From: an uncultured Pontibacter sp.
GTDB taxonomy: Bacteria > Bacteroidota > Bacteroidia > Cytophagales > Hymenobacteraceae
Direction of reading: 5' to 3'
DNA: 64,000 bases
Assembly: GCF_947499215.1 (NCBI RefSeq)
Contig: NZ_CANMNI010000003.1
Coordinates: 372,001-436,000 of the forward strand
Shown piece by piece: positions 33,133-42,410 of this stretch. The notes beneath the pieces are model-generated. The model saw nothing but the letters and a program-made list of their open reading frames with translations, searched no databases and was not told where the DNA came from. The position numbers were made by a program, and so were the translations under genes. Every line of letters starts with the position of its first letter. Position 1 is the stretch's first letter.

Positions 33133-36100
33133 TTATTTCTGAGCGCTTCCCTGTGCTTCTATGTCCTTCAGCAGTTCTTTCACGGCTGCCTCCAGTTGTT
33201 GATCTTTGCCTTTGCTCACCAACTCGTATTCGTTGGCAACTTTCAGGTCTGGTTCTGTCTGCAGGTTTTCGAGGTACTGGCCTTGAATGTCCTTCACACC
33301 CAGTGGGGGCACACCCCAGCGCACATTGCCGTTCTGCAGCATTTCCCAACCGCCGAAGGTACAGGTACCCGGCACCGGCATGCCTACCAGCTTGCCCAGT
33401 TTTAGGTCGATGTAGCTGTAAGCGAAGCAGTGGCCATCGCTGTAGTTGGCCTCGTTGGCCAGCGCGATGCTCGGCTTGGTCCAGCGGAAAGATGGTTCAA
33501 AACCGGCTGAGCGGGTGTCGGTGGTATAGTCCAAGAACTTCTTGCCGCTCAAGAACATGGCTAAGTCAGCTACCAAATCGCCGCCGCCATTGTTTCGGGT
33601 GTCCACCACCATACCTTTGCGGTTGGCGTATTTGCCCATCACCTCTTCGTACACGGTGCGGTAGCTCGGGTCGTTCATGCCCGGAATGTGCACGTAGCCC
33701 AATTGGCCGTTGCTCAAACGATCCACCTCATCCGCGTTGCGGCGCACCCAGCGCTTGTAAAGCAGCGCATTCTCTTCGCTTTGTGGAATCGGTTTTACGG
33801 TAACGTCTCTTCTGTTTTTCCCGTTGGCGTCCGTTACGGTCAGCAGCGTGTTCTTGCCGGCTTTGCGGTTCAGGAACTGTGCCAAGTCCTTGTCCGGCGT
33901 GATAGTTTCGCCATCGATCTTCTCGATGATCATGCCTGCTTTTAGGTCCAAACCGGCCTTGTTCAACGGACCGCCCACGATCACTTCGTCGAGTTTGATG
34001 CCATTGCCGGTATAGGTCTGATCGTAGAAAATGCCCAGCGAAGCCGTGGCATCGCCGTTCGGGTCATTTTTGTTGTAGCTGGAACCGGAGTGCGATACAT
34101 TCAGCTCACCCAGCAATTCGCTCAGCATCTCAGAGAACTCATGCTCGTTGCTGATGTGTGGCAGGTAGGCTTCGTAATCGGCCTTTAGCTCGTCCCACTT
34201 GGTGCCGTGTAGATTGGTTGTGTAAAAGGTCTGCTTGGTGCGGCGCCATACATGCTCAAACATGAAGGCACGCTCAGCGGCGGCATCCAGATTCATCTCA
34301 CCGTCGATCTTCACCGTTTCCTGCTTGCTGTTGCTCGGGTCCAGCTTTACGATCTTGCCATCAGACTCCAAGAAGATGTTCTTCTGCTCATTGTCCCATA
34401 CCATGCGGGCGCGGTTGGCGTTCAGGGGCACCAGCATTTTGGTTTCCTTGGAGCGCAGGCTCGTCGACCACAGGTTAAAGCCTTTCTCAAACTTGGCGAG
34501 GTAATACAGTGTTTCGCCGTCTTTCGACATCAGGGCATCGGAAAGCGTAGAGGAGTGCAGAGTCAGTTTGGCTTTGCGGTAAGGCATGCCCTCCCAGTGG
34601 ATTTTCACATCATTTTTCTTGGCGACCTCGTCTTTCTTGGCTTTCTTCTTTTTGTTTTTCTCCTGTTCTTTTTCCTTCTCTTCTTTGGCCGCTTTTTCTT
34701 CCTGCTCTTTCAGCAAGGCATAATCCTCTTTGCTCAGTCTATACTTGTCAAAGGCGTCCTGTGTAAAGAAGAGGGCGTAAACGTCAGCTTGGGAGCCGCC
34801 GCTGTTGGCTTGGCTGCGCATGCCGTCGCGGGTGCTGTTCCAGATCATCATTTTGCCGTCCATCATCCACTTTGGGGCAAAGTCGTTGTAACCGCTCTCG
34901 GTCAGGTTCATCTTCTTGCCTTTGCCGTCAGCCGCGATAATGCCCACCTCTCCATTGGCAAAGCCCGGCTCAGAGTACTCAAACAAAAGCCACTTGCCAT
35001 CCGGACTCCAAGTATAATACTGGTCGTTGTCGCGCATGGAGAACAGCTCGTTGGTGTTGAGAATGGTGCGCACCTGCTTGCTGGCAAGGTTGAGCACTTT
35101 CAGCGTCATGCGGTTTTCCAAGAAAGCGATCTCTTTGCCGTCAGGCGAGTACTGAGGATCATAGTTCTCTTTGTCATTCTCAACCAAGGCTGTTTCCTTC
35201 AGCAGGGTGGAAGCATAGAAGTAAGGCTCTTCGGAACGCACAATGTCAGTTTTGTAGATCTTCCAGCTCTTGCCGCGCTCGCTGGCGTAGAGTAGCGACT
35301 TGCCGTCAGGTGAGAAGCTCACGCTGCGCTCCTGCTCCGGTGTGTTGGTAATGCGCTTGGTCACGGAGCCTTCCACTGCGCTCACAAACACCTCGCCACG
35401 GTAGATAAAGGCTACCTCTTTTCCATTGGGCGATACCGCTAGGTTGCTGATGCCGTTTCCGACCTTCAGGATGCTCTCGTTGTTGGTTTTGGCGTCGGTG
35501 GCGATGCGTATATTCAGTTTTTGCGCCTGTCCGCTAGCCTTTTTGGTATACAGTTCACCATTCTGGCTAAAGCTCAGCGTGCCGTCGTTGGCAGCAGTAA
35601 GGAAACGCACCGGATGCTTCTCGAAGGAGGTTACCTGCTCAGGTTTGGCAGGACCCTGCGCCGCCATTTTGTGCACGTTGAAGGTGCCACTGGCTTCGCT
35701 CAGGAAGTAGATGGTCTTGTCATTGTCAGCAAAAACCGGGCTGCGGTCTTCGCCTTCGTAAGTGGTGAGCTTGCTGTGCTTGTTGGTTTTGGTGTCGTAT
35801 ACCCAGATGTCGCGGGTCACGGATGACACATGGTGCTTGCGCCACTGGTTCTCACCGCCTTTTTTATCCTGATAGAGCATTTTGCTGCCATCGCGGCTCA
35901 GTTTCACCTCCTCGGCCGGGGTGGTGAGCACCTGTGTTACGCGGCCGCCTGAAACCGCCACTTGGTACAGCTCCGGCTGGTAGGCCGTTGGGAACTGGCG
36001 GTTGCTGGCCGCGTCCAATCGGTTGGAGCCGAAGTAGACAGTCTTGTTGTCGTGGCTGAACTCGTAAGGGAATTCGTTGGCCGAGTGGTAGGTAATGCGT

Positions 36101-36408
36101 TGGGCAACACCGCCCGTGGCCGGCATAACGAAGATGTCGAAGTTGCCGTAGCGGTCGCTGGCGAAGGCAATGGACTTGCCATCGTGGCTCCAAACCGGCA
36201 TGAAGTCGTGTGCTTCGTGCAGGGTAAGCGGGGTAGCCGTACCGCCTGCGGCTGGCACGGTATAGAGATCCCCTTTGTAGGTGAAAACAATGGTTTTGCC
36301 ATCCGGAGAAATAGCCGGATAGCGCATCCAAGAAGGCGCGTCTTGCGCAGCGACTGACAAAGCCGATCCGGCTGCCAGTAATGCTGATAGTGCTAATTTT
36401 TTGATCAT
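33133..36408 (-). CDS. Tricorn-type S41 protease
   Basis: The 1091-residue secreted protein has a signal peptide (ending VAAQ). A beta-propeller follows (repeats of the WSHDGKSIAF, FSPDGKSLLYAS and YSPDGKEIAFL type), then a charged Lys/Glu linker (about 590-625) and a second propeller-like part. Next come a tricorn core domain with ELNVSHSGS (catalytic His candidate), a PDZ domain (GLDLKAGMIIEKIDGETI) and the S41 protease domain with NYSDGH (Ser-Asp) and EPD near the end. Such enzymes degrade peptides to small fragments. It is the only gene of its transcript here. Confidence 0.9.
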   Translation of the reverse strand: MIKKLALSALLAAGSALSVAAQDAPSWMRYPAISPDGKTIVFTYKGDLYTVPAAGGTATPLTLHEAHDFMPVWSHDGKSIAFASDRYGNFDIFVMPATGGVAQRITYHSANEFPYEFSHDNKTVYFGSNRLDAASNRQFPTAYQPELYQVAVSGGRVTQVLTTPAEEVKLSRDGSKMLYQDKKGGENQWRKHHVSSVTRDIWVYDTKTNKHSKLTTYEGEDRSPVFADNDKTIYFLSEASGTFNVHKMAAQGPAKPEQVTSFEKHPVRFLTAANDGTLSFSQNGELYTKKASGQAQKLNIRIATDAKTNNESILKVGNGISNLAVSPNGKEVAFIYRGEVFVSAVEGSVTKRITNTPEQERSVSFSPDGKSLLYASERGKSWKIYKTDIVRSEEPYFYASTLLKETALVENDKENYDPQYSPDGKEIAFLENRMTLKVLNLASKQVRTILNTNELFSMRDNDQYYTWSPDGKWLLFEYSEPGFANGEVGIIAADGKGKKMNLTESGYNDFAPKWMMDGKMMIWNSTRDGMRSQANSGGSQADVYALFFTQDAFDKYRLSKEDYALLKEQEEKAAKEEKEKEQEKNKKKKAKKDEVAKKNDVKIHWEGMPYRKAKLTLHSSTLSDALMSKDGETLYYLAKFEKGFNLWSTSLRSKETKMLVPLNANRARMVWDNEQKNIFLESDGKIVKLDPSNSKQETVKIDGEMNLDAAAERAFMFEHVWRRTKQTFYTTNLHGTKWDELKADYEAYLPHISNEHEFSEMLSELLGELNVSHSGSSYNKNDPNGDATASLGIFYDQTYTGNGIKLDEVIVGGPLNKAGLDLKAGMIIEKIDGETITPDKDLAQFLNRKAGKNTLLTVTDANGKNRRDVTVKPIPQSEENALLYKRWVRRNADEVDRLSNGQLGYVHIPGMNDPSYRTVYEEVMGKYANRKGMVVDTRNNGGGDLVADLAMFLSGKKFLDYTTDTRSAGFEPSFRWTKPSIALANEANYSDGHCFAYSYIDLKLGKLVGMPVPGTCTFGGWEMLQNGNVRWGVPPLGVKDIQGQYLENLQTEPDLKVANEYELVSKGKDQQLEAAVKELLKDIEAQGSAQK

Positions 36409-36507
36409 AGGGTTCTGCTTGAGAGCCCTAATTTAAGGAAGAAGTAGGGATTATTTAGTGTTTAGCAGAAAGTGTTTTGGGGTTATTGTGAAGGGATGAT
36501 GTATACC

Positions 36508-37818
36508 TTAATGCGACTGCATTACCAAGGCCAGCACACAAAACGCCACGATCACCCACAGCGTAGGCGACATGCTCCTGCCTTTACCGGTTGCCACCTT
36601 CAGGGCGGCCCAGCTCAGGAAACCCCAGATGATACCCTGTGAGATGGAGTAGGTAAACGGAATCAGCACCATGGCTAGAAACGCAGGTATAGCCTCATCC
36701 ATTTTCAGCCAGTTGATCTTCACCACCGGCCGCACCATAAAAGCACCCACCAAGACCAAGGCAGGGGCCGTGGCAATGGCCGGAATCATAGAAAGCAGCG
36801 GCGCTAAAAAAAGGAAGGGCAAAAAGAGCAAGCCGCCAACCACAGCCGTTAAACCGGTACGTCCACCAGCCTCTATACCTACAGCCGACTCAATATAAGC
36901 CGTACCCGGACTGGAGCCTACCAAACCCGCCAAAGTAGTTGCCACCGCATCTGTTGCGAGTGATCGTTTCACGTTGCGGGGCTCGCCGTGCTCATCGGTC
37001 AAATTGGCGGCTTCGGCCAGACCCACGAAAGTGGAAAGGCTGTCGAAAAGATCGGTAAAGACAAAAGCGAAGATCACCGGGAAGACAGCGAACTGCAGGG
37101 AGTTAATCAGATCAAGCTGAAAGATCAAGCTGAAGTCTGGTGCCGACACGAGCCCTTGCCAGCTGATGATCGGGTCCACATCAGTCCCCCACCAGCGACC
37201 CAGCGGGTATGCAGCCAAAGTGGTGAGTACGATGCCCAGCAAAATAGCGCCCGTCACGTTGCGGGTAATCAGGATCGCCATGAGCAGAAGACCGCCCAGA
37301 AAAGTAAGCACTGACGGTGAAAGCGTGCCGAGGCCTATGGTAGTGGCAGGGTGTGAGACAATGAAACCTGCGTTGATGAAGCCGATCAGGGTAATGAACA
37401 AACCGATGCCTGCCGCGATGGCATAGCGCAGCGGACGTGGTATGGCCTTGACAATGAGCGTGCGCACATTGAAAAGCGAAAGCAACAGGAAAACAATGCC
37501 TGACCAGAAAACGGCCCCCAGCGCCACCTGCCACGAAATGCCCATGCCCATCACGGCGGAGAATGTGAAGAAGGCATTCAGCCCCATCCCCGGCGCTACC
37601 AGAATCGGATTGCGGGCATAAAGCCCCATCATGACACTACTGAAAAATGAAACCAGTACCGTAGCCGTGAGCACTCCCGAAAAAGGCATGCCCGCCTGAC
37701 TCAGAATGGCCGGGTTCACCACGATGATGTAAGCCGTCGCCAGAAAAGAGGTAAGGCCGGCGAGGACCTCCGTTTTAATAGTGGTATTGTTCTTTTTCAG
37801 CTGAAAATATGATTCCAT
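36508..37818 (-). CDS. NCS2-family purine permease (AzgA/PbuG-like)
   Basis: The 436-residue inner-membrane protein has about 12-14 helices and the AzgA-subfamily marks: AGLTSFLATAYIIVVNPAILSQAGMPF, NPILVAPGMGLNAFFTF, FVFTDLFDSLSTFVGLAEAANL and SSPGTAYIESAVGIEAGGRTGLTAVV. AzgA/PbuG-type carriers take up guanine, hypoxanthine or adenine by proton symport. It is a single gene; no riboswitch-like fold was evident by eye upstream. Confidence 0.9.
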   Translation of the reverse strand: MESYFQLKKNNTTIKTEVLAGLTSFLATAYIIVVNPAILSQAGMPFSGVLTATVLVSFFSSVMMGLYARNPILVAPGMGLNAFFTFSAVMGMGISWQVALGAVFWSGIVFLLLSLFNVRTLIVKAIPRPLRYAIAAGIGLFITLIGFINAGFIVSHPATTIGLGTLSPSVLTFLGGLLLMAILITRNVTGAILLGIVLTTLAAYPLGRWWGTDVDPIISWQGLVSAPDFSLIFQLDLINSLQFAVFPVIFAFVFTDLFDSLSTFVGLAEAANLTDEHGEPRNVKRSLATDAVATTLAGLVGSSPGTAYIESAVGIEAGGRTGLTAVVGGLLFLPFLFLAPLLSMIPAIATAPALVLVGAFMVRPVVKINWLKMDEAIPAFLAMVLIPFTYSISQGIIWGFLSWAALKVATGKGRSMSPTLWVIVAFCVLALVMQSH

Positions 37819-38198
37819 ACCTATGGGAGAGGTTTTGTGTCGAAAGGGAGCATAATATTAGGGAATTTATACGGAGAAGCCTCAAAAATATATGGAAAGT
37901 CAGGTGTAGAAAGCCCGTTTTGGTATCCCTTAGCTTCTTTCAATGCTGTTTAACAAATATTTAACACACCGCCACTGCCCGGGCATGCAACTTACATGTC
38001 TGTTCAGTCATCATTTGTGTCCGCCCCATCTTTACAAATAGTGTCCATTTCAGAACAGCAGGTGTCCATTATGGAACAGAAAAGCAGCTCGTTTTGCTGA
38101 TAATTGGTTGTAATGTGCTGTAAATCAATCTTTAATATGGTTGGCACACATTTAGGATAGAGAAATATAAACTATGAATAACCTTACTCTCAAATCAC
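37819..38198 (+). promoter_or_regulatory. 380-bp intergenic region with tandem enhancer-like repeats and a sigma54-like promoter
   Basis: No gene is visible. Two 18-bp copies of GTGTCCATT-nnn-GAACAG lie at 38041-38058 and 38062-38079, exactly 21 bp (two helical turns) apart; each is an imperfect dyad (TGTCC...GGAACA). About 65-100 bp further on, TTGGCACACATTTAGG (38141-38156) resembles a sigma54 -24/-12 promoter; the TGGCAC half is exact and the -12 half is weak. The layout suggests an NtrC-type activator driving the receptor gene at 38199. Confidence 0.5.
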
Positions 38199-40685
38199 AT
38201 GAACCATTCTCTAACACAACAAGACAAAACCAGAGGCAAAGCCTTTCGCTATCTGCTTCTAACACTTCTTCTAGGGCTGACTTTTTCAGTCTCAAAAGCA
38301 CAGGAGGCCACCGTAGCAGGTAAGGTGCTCGAGTCGGCTGACAAGCCACTGGGTTATGCCAATGTACTCCTGCTGAAGGCGGCAGATTCCTCGCTGGTAA
38401 AAGGCACACTGACTGACGAGGCTGGCGCTTTTCTTTTTGAAGGTATAGCCATCGGGAAATACAAAGTAGTGGCCAGCATGGTGGGTTTTGGGAAGTCAAA
38501 AGCCATGGAGGCCAATGTGACCAACGCCGACGAAACTGTGAAACTCAGCCCCATCATGATGAGCGAAGCCGCCACTGCGCTAAAAGAAGTGGTGATTGAG
38601 GCGCAAAAGCCACTCATAGAACAGCACCTTGACAAGACGGTGGTGAACGTGGAGAACAGCATTGTGTCGGCGGGCAGCACGGCTCTGGAGGTGCTGGAGA
38701 AAGCACCGGGCGTGGTGGTGGACCAGAACGACAACATCAGCATGCGCGGCCGCCAGGGGGTGATCGTGATGGTGGACGGAAAACCGGTACCGATGTCAGG
38801 CCCGGAACTGGCGAACATGCTGCGCGGTATGTCAGCTAACAGTGTAGAGAAGATCGAGTTGATCACGAACCCATCTGCTAAGTATGACGCGGCGGGCAAC
38901 TCCGGCATCATCGACATCCGTCTGAAGCGTGACAAGAGTCTGGGTACGAACGGCACCTTCTCCTCTTCATTCGGGCAGGGGCGCTATGCCAAGTCCAACC
39001 AAGGTTTGCAGCTGAACCACCGGGCCAAGAAGTTCAACGTGTTCGGTAACTACAACTACGTGCTGCGCAAAGACTTTAATGAACTGGATATCTACCGCCG
39101 CTTCTTCGACGAAAATGGGGCATACATTGGAGCTTACGATCAGCAGAATGTCTTTAACATGACTTTCAACAACCACAGTGCTCGCGTAGGCGCCGACTAT
39201 TTCCTTTCTTCCAAAACGACTGTCGGGGTGGTGGCCAATGGCTTCTTAATGGATATCGATAGAACTTCTGATAACAGTTCCGCCGTGATCAATGCCGCCA
39301 ATCAGCCGGAATCCTCTTTCCTGACCAATGCGCTGGTGGAGCATGGTCGCCGCAACCAAGGCATCAACTTCAATCTGAAGCACACCATTGATAGTCTGGG
39401 CCGCGAGATCACCGCAGACGTGGACTACATCGCCTTTAAAAACACCGACGAGCAGAACTTCACGACCAACTATTACAACCTGAGCAACGAGCAGCTGCGT
39501 GACCCATACCTGCTATACGGCACACTGGATGGTAACCTGACCATCAAATCGGCGAAGGTAGATTACCGGCAGCCGCTGACTGCCATAGGAGGCAATTTGG
39601 AGGCCGGTTTGAAGAGCAGTTTGGTGAGCGCCGACAACGATTTGCAATTCTTCGACCGCAGCAACGGAGGCAATGTGTTCGACACCGACAAGAGCAATCA
39701 CTTTCTGTACGATGAGAATATTAACGCTGCCTATGTGAATGCCAACAGGAAAGGGGATAAACTGAATGTGCAGCTGGGTCTGCGATTGGAGAACACCATT
39801 GCCAAAGGAGAGCAACTGTCCGACGTGCCCGACAACAAGCCTTTTGACCGCAACTATACCCAACTTTTCCCGAGCGCTGCCATGAACTACAGCCTGAACA
39901 AGAAACACGATCTCGGCGTATCAGTGAGTCGTCGCATTAATCGTCCGTCTTACAACCAACTCAATCCTTTTAAGAACTTTCTGGATCCTAGCACCTACTC
40001 AGCCGGCAACCCATACCTGAAACCTGAACTGTCCTACGCCTTCGAACTGACCCATACCTTCGACCAGCGCTTTATCACCAAACTGAGCTACAGCCGTACC
40101 ACCGACGTGATGGTGCAGGTGCTTGCGCCGGCCCCTGAGGGAGAGAAACTGGTGAGGCAGACGTTTGAGAACCTAGCCACGCTCGACTACTTCGGGTTGA
40201 CGACAACAGCACCCTTTTCCATCGGCAACTGGTTCAACAGCGTGAATAACGCTACCATCTACTACGGACTGTATAAAGGCAGCCTCGCCGATACGGATCT
40301 TAGCAACGGTATACCGACCTTTAACCTAAACTCCAACAACACGATCAAGCTGCCGAACGACTGGTCTGCCGAGTTTGTGGGAGTATACAGAAGCCGCGAG
40401 GTTTATGGCTTTTTGGAAGTCGACCCGATATGGTTTGTGTCGGCGGGGGTGCAGAAGCAGTTCTGGGACAAGAAGGCCAGCGTGAAACTGAACGTAACCG
40501 ACGCCTTTTATACCAACAAGGCCCGTGGCTTTACCCACTTGGCCCGCTACGCCGAGAACTTCTACCAGCGCCGCGACACGCAGGTGGCCACGATCAGCTT
40601 TAACTATCGCTTCGGAAATGCGCAGTCAGGCCCTTCACGCCGCCGCACGGGTGGTGCCGAAGAAGAGACCCGCAGAGCGAACTAG
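38199..40685 (+). CDS. Outer-membrane beta-barrel receptor (CarboxypepD_reg, plug, OMP_b-brl_3 type)
   Basis: The 828-residue protein has a signal peptide (ending VSKAQ), a CarboxypepD_reg-like domain (ATVAGKVLESADKPLGYANVLLL), a plug-like domain (LKEVVIEAQKPLIEQHLDKTVVNVENSIVSAG, GRQGVIVMVDGKPVPM, VEKIELITNPSAKYDAAGNSGIIDI) and a barrel with NRPSYNQLNPFKNFLDPSTYSAGNPYLKPE, the hallmark of this TonB-receptor-like family. It lacks a SusD partner, so the substrate is unknown. Expression is probably controlled by the enhancer-like repeats upstream. Confidence 0.88.
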   Translation: MNHSLTQQDKTRGKAFRYLLLTLLLGLTFSVSKAQEATVAGKVLESADKPLGYANVLLLKAADSSLVKGTLTDEAGAFLFEGIAIGKYKVVASMVGFGKSKAMEANVTNADETVKLSPIMMSEAATALKEVVIEAQKPLIEQHLDKTVVNVENSIVSAGSTALEVLEKAPGVVVDQNDNISMRGRQGVIVMVDGKPVPMSGPELANMLRGMSANSVEKIELITNPSAKYDAAGNSGIIDIRLKRDKSLGTNGTFSSSFGQGRYAKSNQGLQLNHRAKKFNVFGNYNYVLRKDFNELDIYRRFFDENGAYIGAYDQQNVFNMTFNNHSARVGADYFLSSKTTVGVVANGFLMDIDRTSDNSSAVINAANQPESSFLTNALVEHGRRNQGINFNLKHTIDSLGREITADVDYIAFKNTDEQNFTTNYYNLSNEQLRDPYLLYGTLDGNLTIKSAKVDYRQPLTAIGGNLEAGLKSSLVSADNDLQFFDRSNGGNVFDTDKSNHFLYDENINAAYVNANRKGDKLNVQLGLRLENTIAKGEQLSDVPDNKPFDRNYTQLFPSAAMNYSLNKKHDLGVSVSRRINRPSYNQLNPFKNFLDPSTYSAGNPYLKPELSYAFELTHTFDQRFITKLSYSRTTDVMVQVLAPAPEGEKLVRQTFENLATLDYFGLTTTAPFSIGNWFNSVNNATIYYGLYKGSLADTDLSNGIPTFNLNSNNTIKLPNDWSAEFVGVYRSREVYGFLEVDPIWFVSAGVQKQFWDKKASVKLNVTDAFYTNKARGFTHLARYAENFYQRRDTQVATISFNYRFGNAQSGPSRRRTGGAEEETRRAN

Positions 40686-40748
40686 GTATAGCCATCTGTA
40701 GATATGATAGCCTGTACATAAAACAAAGAATTGGTTTTTGTTAATTGT

Positions 40749-40778
40749 AAAAAGCCCGAGCGCCTGCTTGGGCTTTTT
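40749..40778 (+). terminator. Terminator after outer-membrane receptor gene
   Basis: A stem of aaaaagcccgag (40749-40760) and cttgggcttttt (40767-40778), with one G-T pair, ends in a T-run. Its position argues against starting the next gene at the in-frame ATG 40731. Confidence 0.8.
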
Positions 40779-40811
40779 ATTTGCCGTATACCGGAGTCTA
40801 TACCTTGTGCC

Positions 40812-41543
40812 ATGCAACAAACAGCCGAATTTTACTTTCACGGCTCCCTCAACGATTTCCTGCGCAGTAAGAAGCGGAAGGTTTGGTTTAGCTATACCTT
40901 CTCCGGTCACCAAACGGTGAAGGATATGATTGAGGCCATCGCCGTGCCGCATGCGGAGATCCGGGAGGTGCTTGTAAATGGGAAAGCTGTTTCATTCAGT
41001 CACCGACTGCAGCGAGAAGATAGGGTGGAGGTATACCCCTATGACGGGCGGGAAGAATTGCTGCTGCAAGGTATAGGCGACCTGAAATTTGTATTGGATG
41101 TGCTCTTGGGCACCTTGGCCAAATCGCTGCGCATGCTGGGTTTCGACACGCTCTATGAAAATACCTTTACTGACAAAGCGATTGCAGGTATAGCCGAAGC
41201 GGAGCAACGCATCGTGCTGACAAGGGATGTAAACCTGCTCAAAAATAAGATTATACCTATTGGCTACTGGCTGCGGTCGCAGCACACCGAAGAGCAGCTG
41301 GCTGAAGTGATAAGACGATTCCGATTAGTAGATCACATCAAGCCCTTTACCCGCTGTATGGTTTGCAATGGCTTGATTGTAGCAGTCCCCAAAGACGCCG
41401 TGCTAGAACAGCTGCCTCCGAAGACCCGGCTTTATTTTGAGGAATTTTACCAGTGTACAAACTGCCTGCGTGTTTACTGGAAGGGCTCGCATTATGAGAG
41501 GATGCAGGAATTGATTAAGCGCCAGTTGGGAGAGAATTGGTAG
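40812..41543 (+). CDS. Mut7-C RNase with N-terminal ubiquitin-like domain
   Basis: The start at 40812 gives MQQTAEFYFHGSLNDFLRSKKRKVWFSYTF..., 243 residues. The first 85 residues match the Mut7-C-associated ubiquitin-like (beta-grasp) domain. The Mut7-C PIN-like nuclease follows: DVLLGTLAKSLRMLGFDTLYENTFTDKAI, IVLTRDVNLLKN, and a C-terminal zinc ribbon (CMVCNGLI...CTNCLRVYWKGSHYERM). It is a predicted cytoplasmic RNase of unknown target. A terminator separates it from the receptor gene, so it probably has its own promoter. Confidence 0.9.
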   Translation: MQQTAEFYFHGSLNDFLRSKKRKVWFSYTFSGHQTVKDMIEAIAVPHAEIREVLVNGKAVSFSHRLQREDRVEVYPYDGREELLLQGIGDLKFVLDVLLGTLAKSLRMLGFDTLYENTFTDKAIAGIAEAEQRIVLTRDVNLLKNKIIPIGYWLRSQHTEEQLAEVIRRFRLVDHIKPFTRCMVCNGLIVAVPKDAVLEQLPPKTRLYFEEFYQCTNCLRVYWKGSHYERMQELIKRQLGENW

Positions 41544-41571
41544 ACGTTAAATACTTTCAATAATTTTTCAA

Positions 41572-42228
41572 CTAAGATTTCAGCGCATAGCTTTGTATGA
41601 CCCGAGCCAACTGCTCTAAGAATAAATGCAGGTGGTAACCATCTGCCAAGGCATGATGCAGACCAATGCTCATAGGCAGGTATACCTTGTCCTCGCGCAT
41701 TTCTAGTTTGCCATAGCCGATCTTCGGTACACCCGGATCTTCTTGGCCGATCGAGAACGCATGTTCCATTCCTTTAAAGGTAAACCACGGCAGGGTGGTC
41801 ATGTGCAGCAGGTCTATACCTTGGTGACCGTTAAACAGTTTTTTGCTTTTCTTAACCTCCGCAATAATCGCAGTACCCACAGAGCAGAACTCCTCTAAAC
41901 TCTCAATAAAAGGGAAGTGGGTGAAGGCAATATTTTTATCATCTCTCAGAATAGTGGTGGACATGTCTAGTCCGCTAAACTTAACGACCTGTCCGTTTTT
42001 GATGCGCAGCAAAAAACTGTCTGTGGCCCGGGCGGCCTGCGTGGTGGCATGCATGTAACCCAGTGAAACTGAGAGACCATGCTGTTTGCAGTAGGTATAA
42101 AGCGGGGTGATATCTACCTCCGTGTGGACATTAAAAAACGGCTGGGTGAAGGTGCTGAAAAAGCGGAAGGTCTCTTCCCGTACCCATCCTTCGATCGATA
42201 TAATTTGGCTGCTATAGCGTGATTCCAT
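41572..42228 (-). CDS. Chloramphenicol acetyltransferase-like (type A CAT) enzyme
   Basis: The 218-residue protein fits the trimeric CAT fold: RFFSTFTQPFFNVHTEVDIT, SVSLGYMHATTQAARATDSF, LPWFTFKGMEHAF, and the active-site motif HHALADGYHLHLF (His191-His192, Asp196-Gly197). True CATs move acetyl from acetyl-CoA to chloramphenicol; chromosomal Bacteroidota homologues may act on other substrates. Resistance cannot be concluded from sequence alone. A perfect -7 element (TATCTTTG) lies 50 bp upstream. Confidence 0.88.
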   Translation of the reverse strand: MESRYSSQIISIEGWVREETFRFFSTFTQPFFNVHTEVDITPLYTYCKQHGLSVSLGYMHATTQAARATDSFLLRIKNGQVVKFSGLDMSTTILRDDKNIAFTHFPFIESLEEFCSVGTAIIAEVKKSKKLFNGHQGIDLLHMTTLPWFTFKGMEHAFSIGQEDPGVPKIGYGKLEMREDKVYLPMSIGLHHALADGYHLHLFLEQLARVIQSYALKS

Positions 42229-42277
42229 ATAAATATGTCGCCGGCCGGAACGGCACAGCGCGGTTTTAATACTGGTG

Positions 42278-42285
42278 CAAAGATA
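42278..42285 (-). promoter_or_regulatory. Bacteroidota -7 promoter element (TATCTTTG) for the CAT-like gene
   Basis: The complement of caaagata reads TATCTTTG, an exact fit to TAnnTTTG, 50 bp before the start codon. A clear -33 TTTG is not obvious. Confidence 0.5.
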
Positions 42286-42410
42286 AGGTAAGCTTGTAAC
42301 ATATACCTTAGTAAGAAAAAAACTAATGCAAATTGAAGCAGAGTATATGTGTTGTTATGAATATTCTATTATATTTATAGCACAATACATGTTGCTATCA
42401 AATACTACCT

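Noticed and set aside
34252-35295. 347-codon plus-strand frame opposite the tricorn protease
   Set aside because: The hydrophobic-looking stretch is the reverse reading of the Lys/Glu linker codons, not a real membrane protein.
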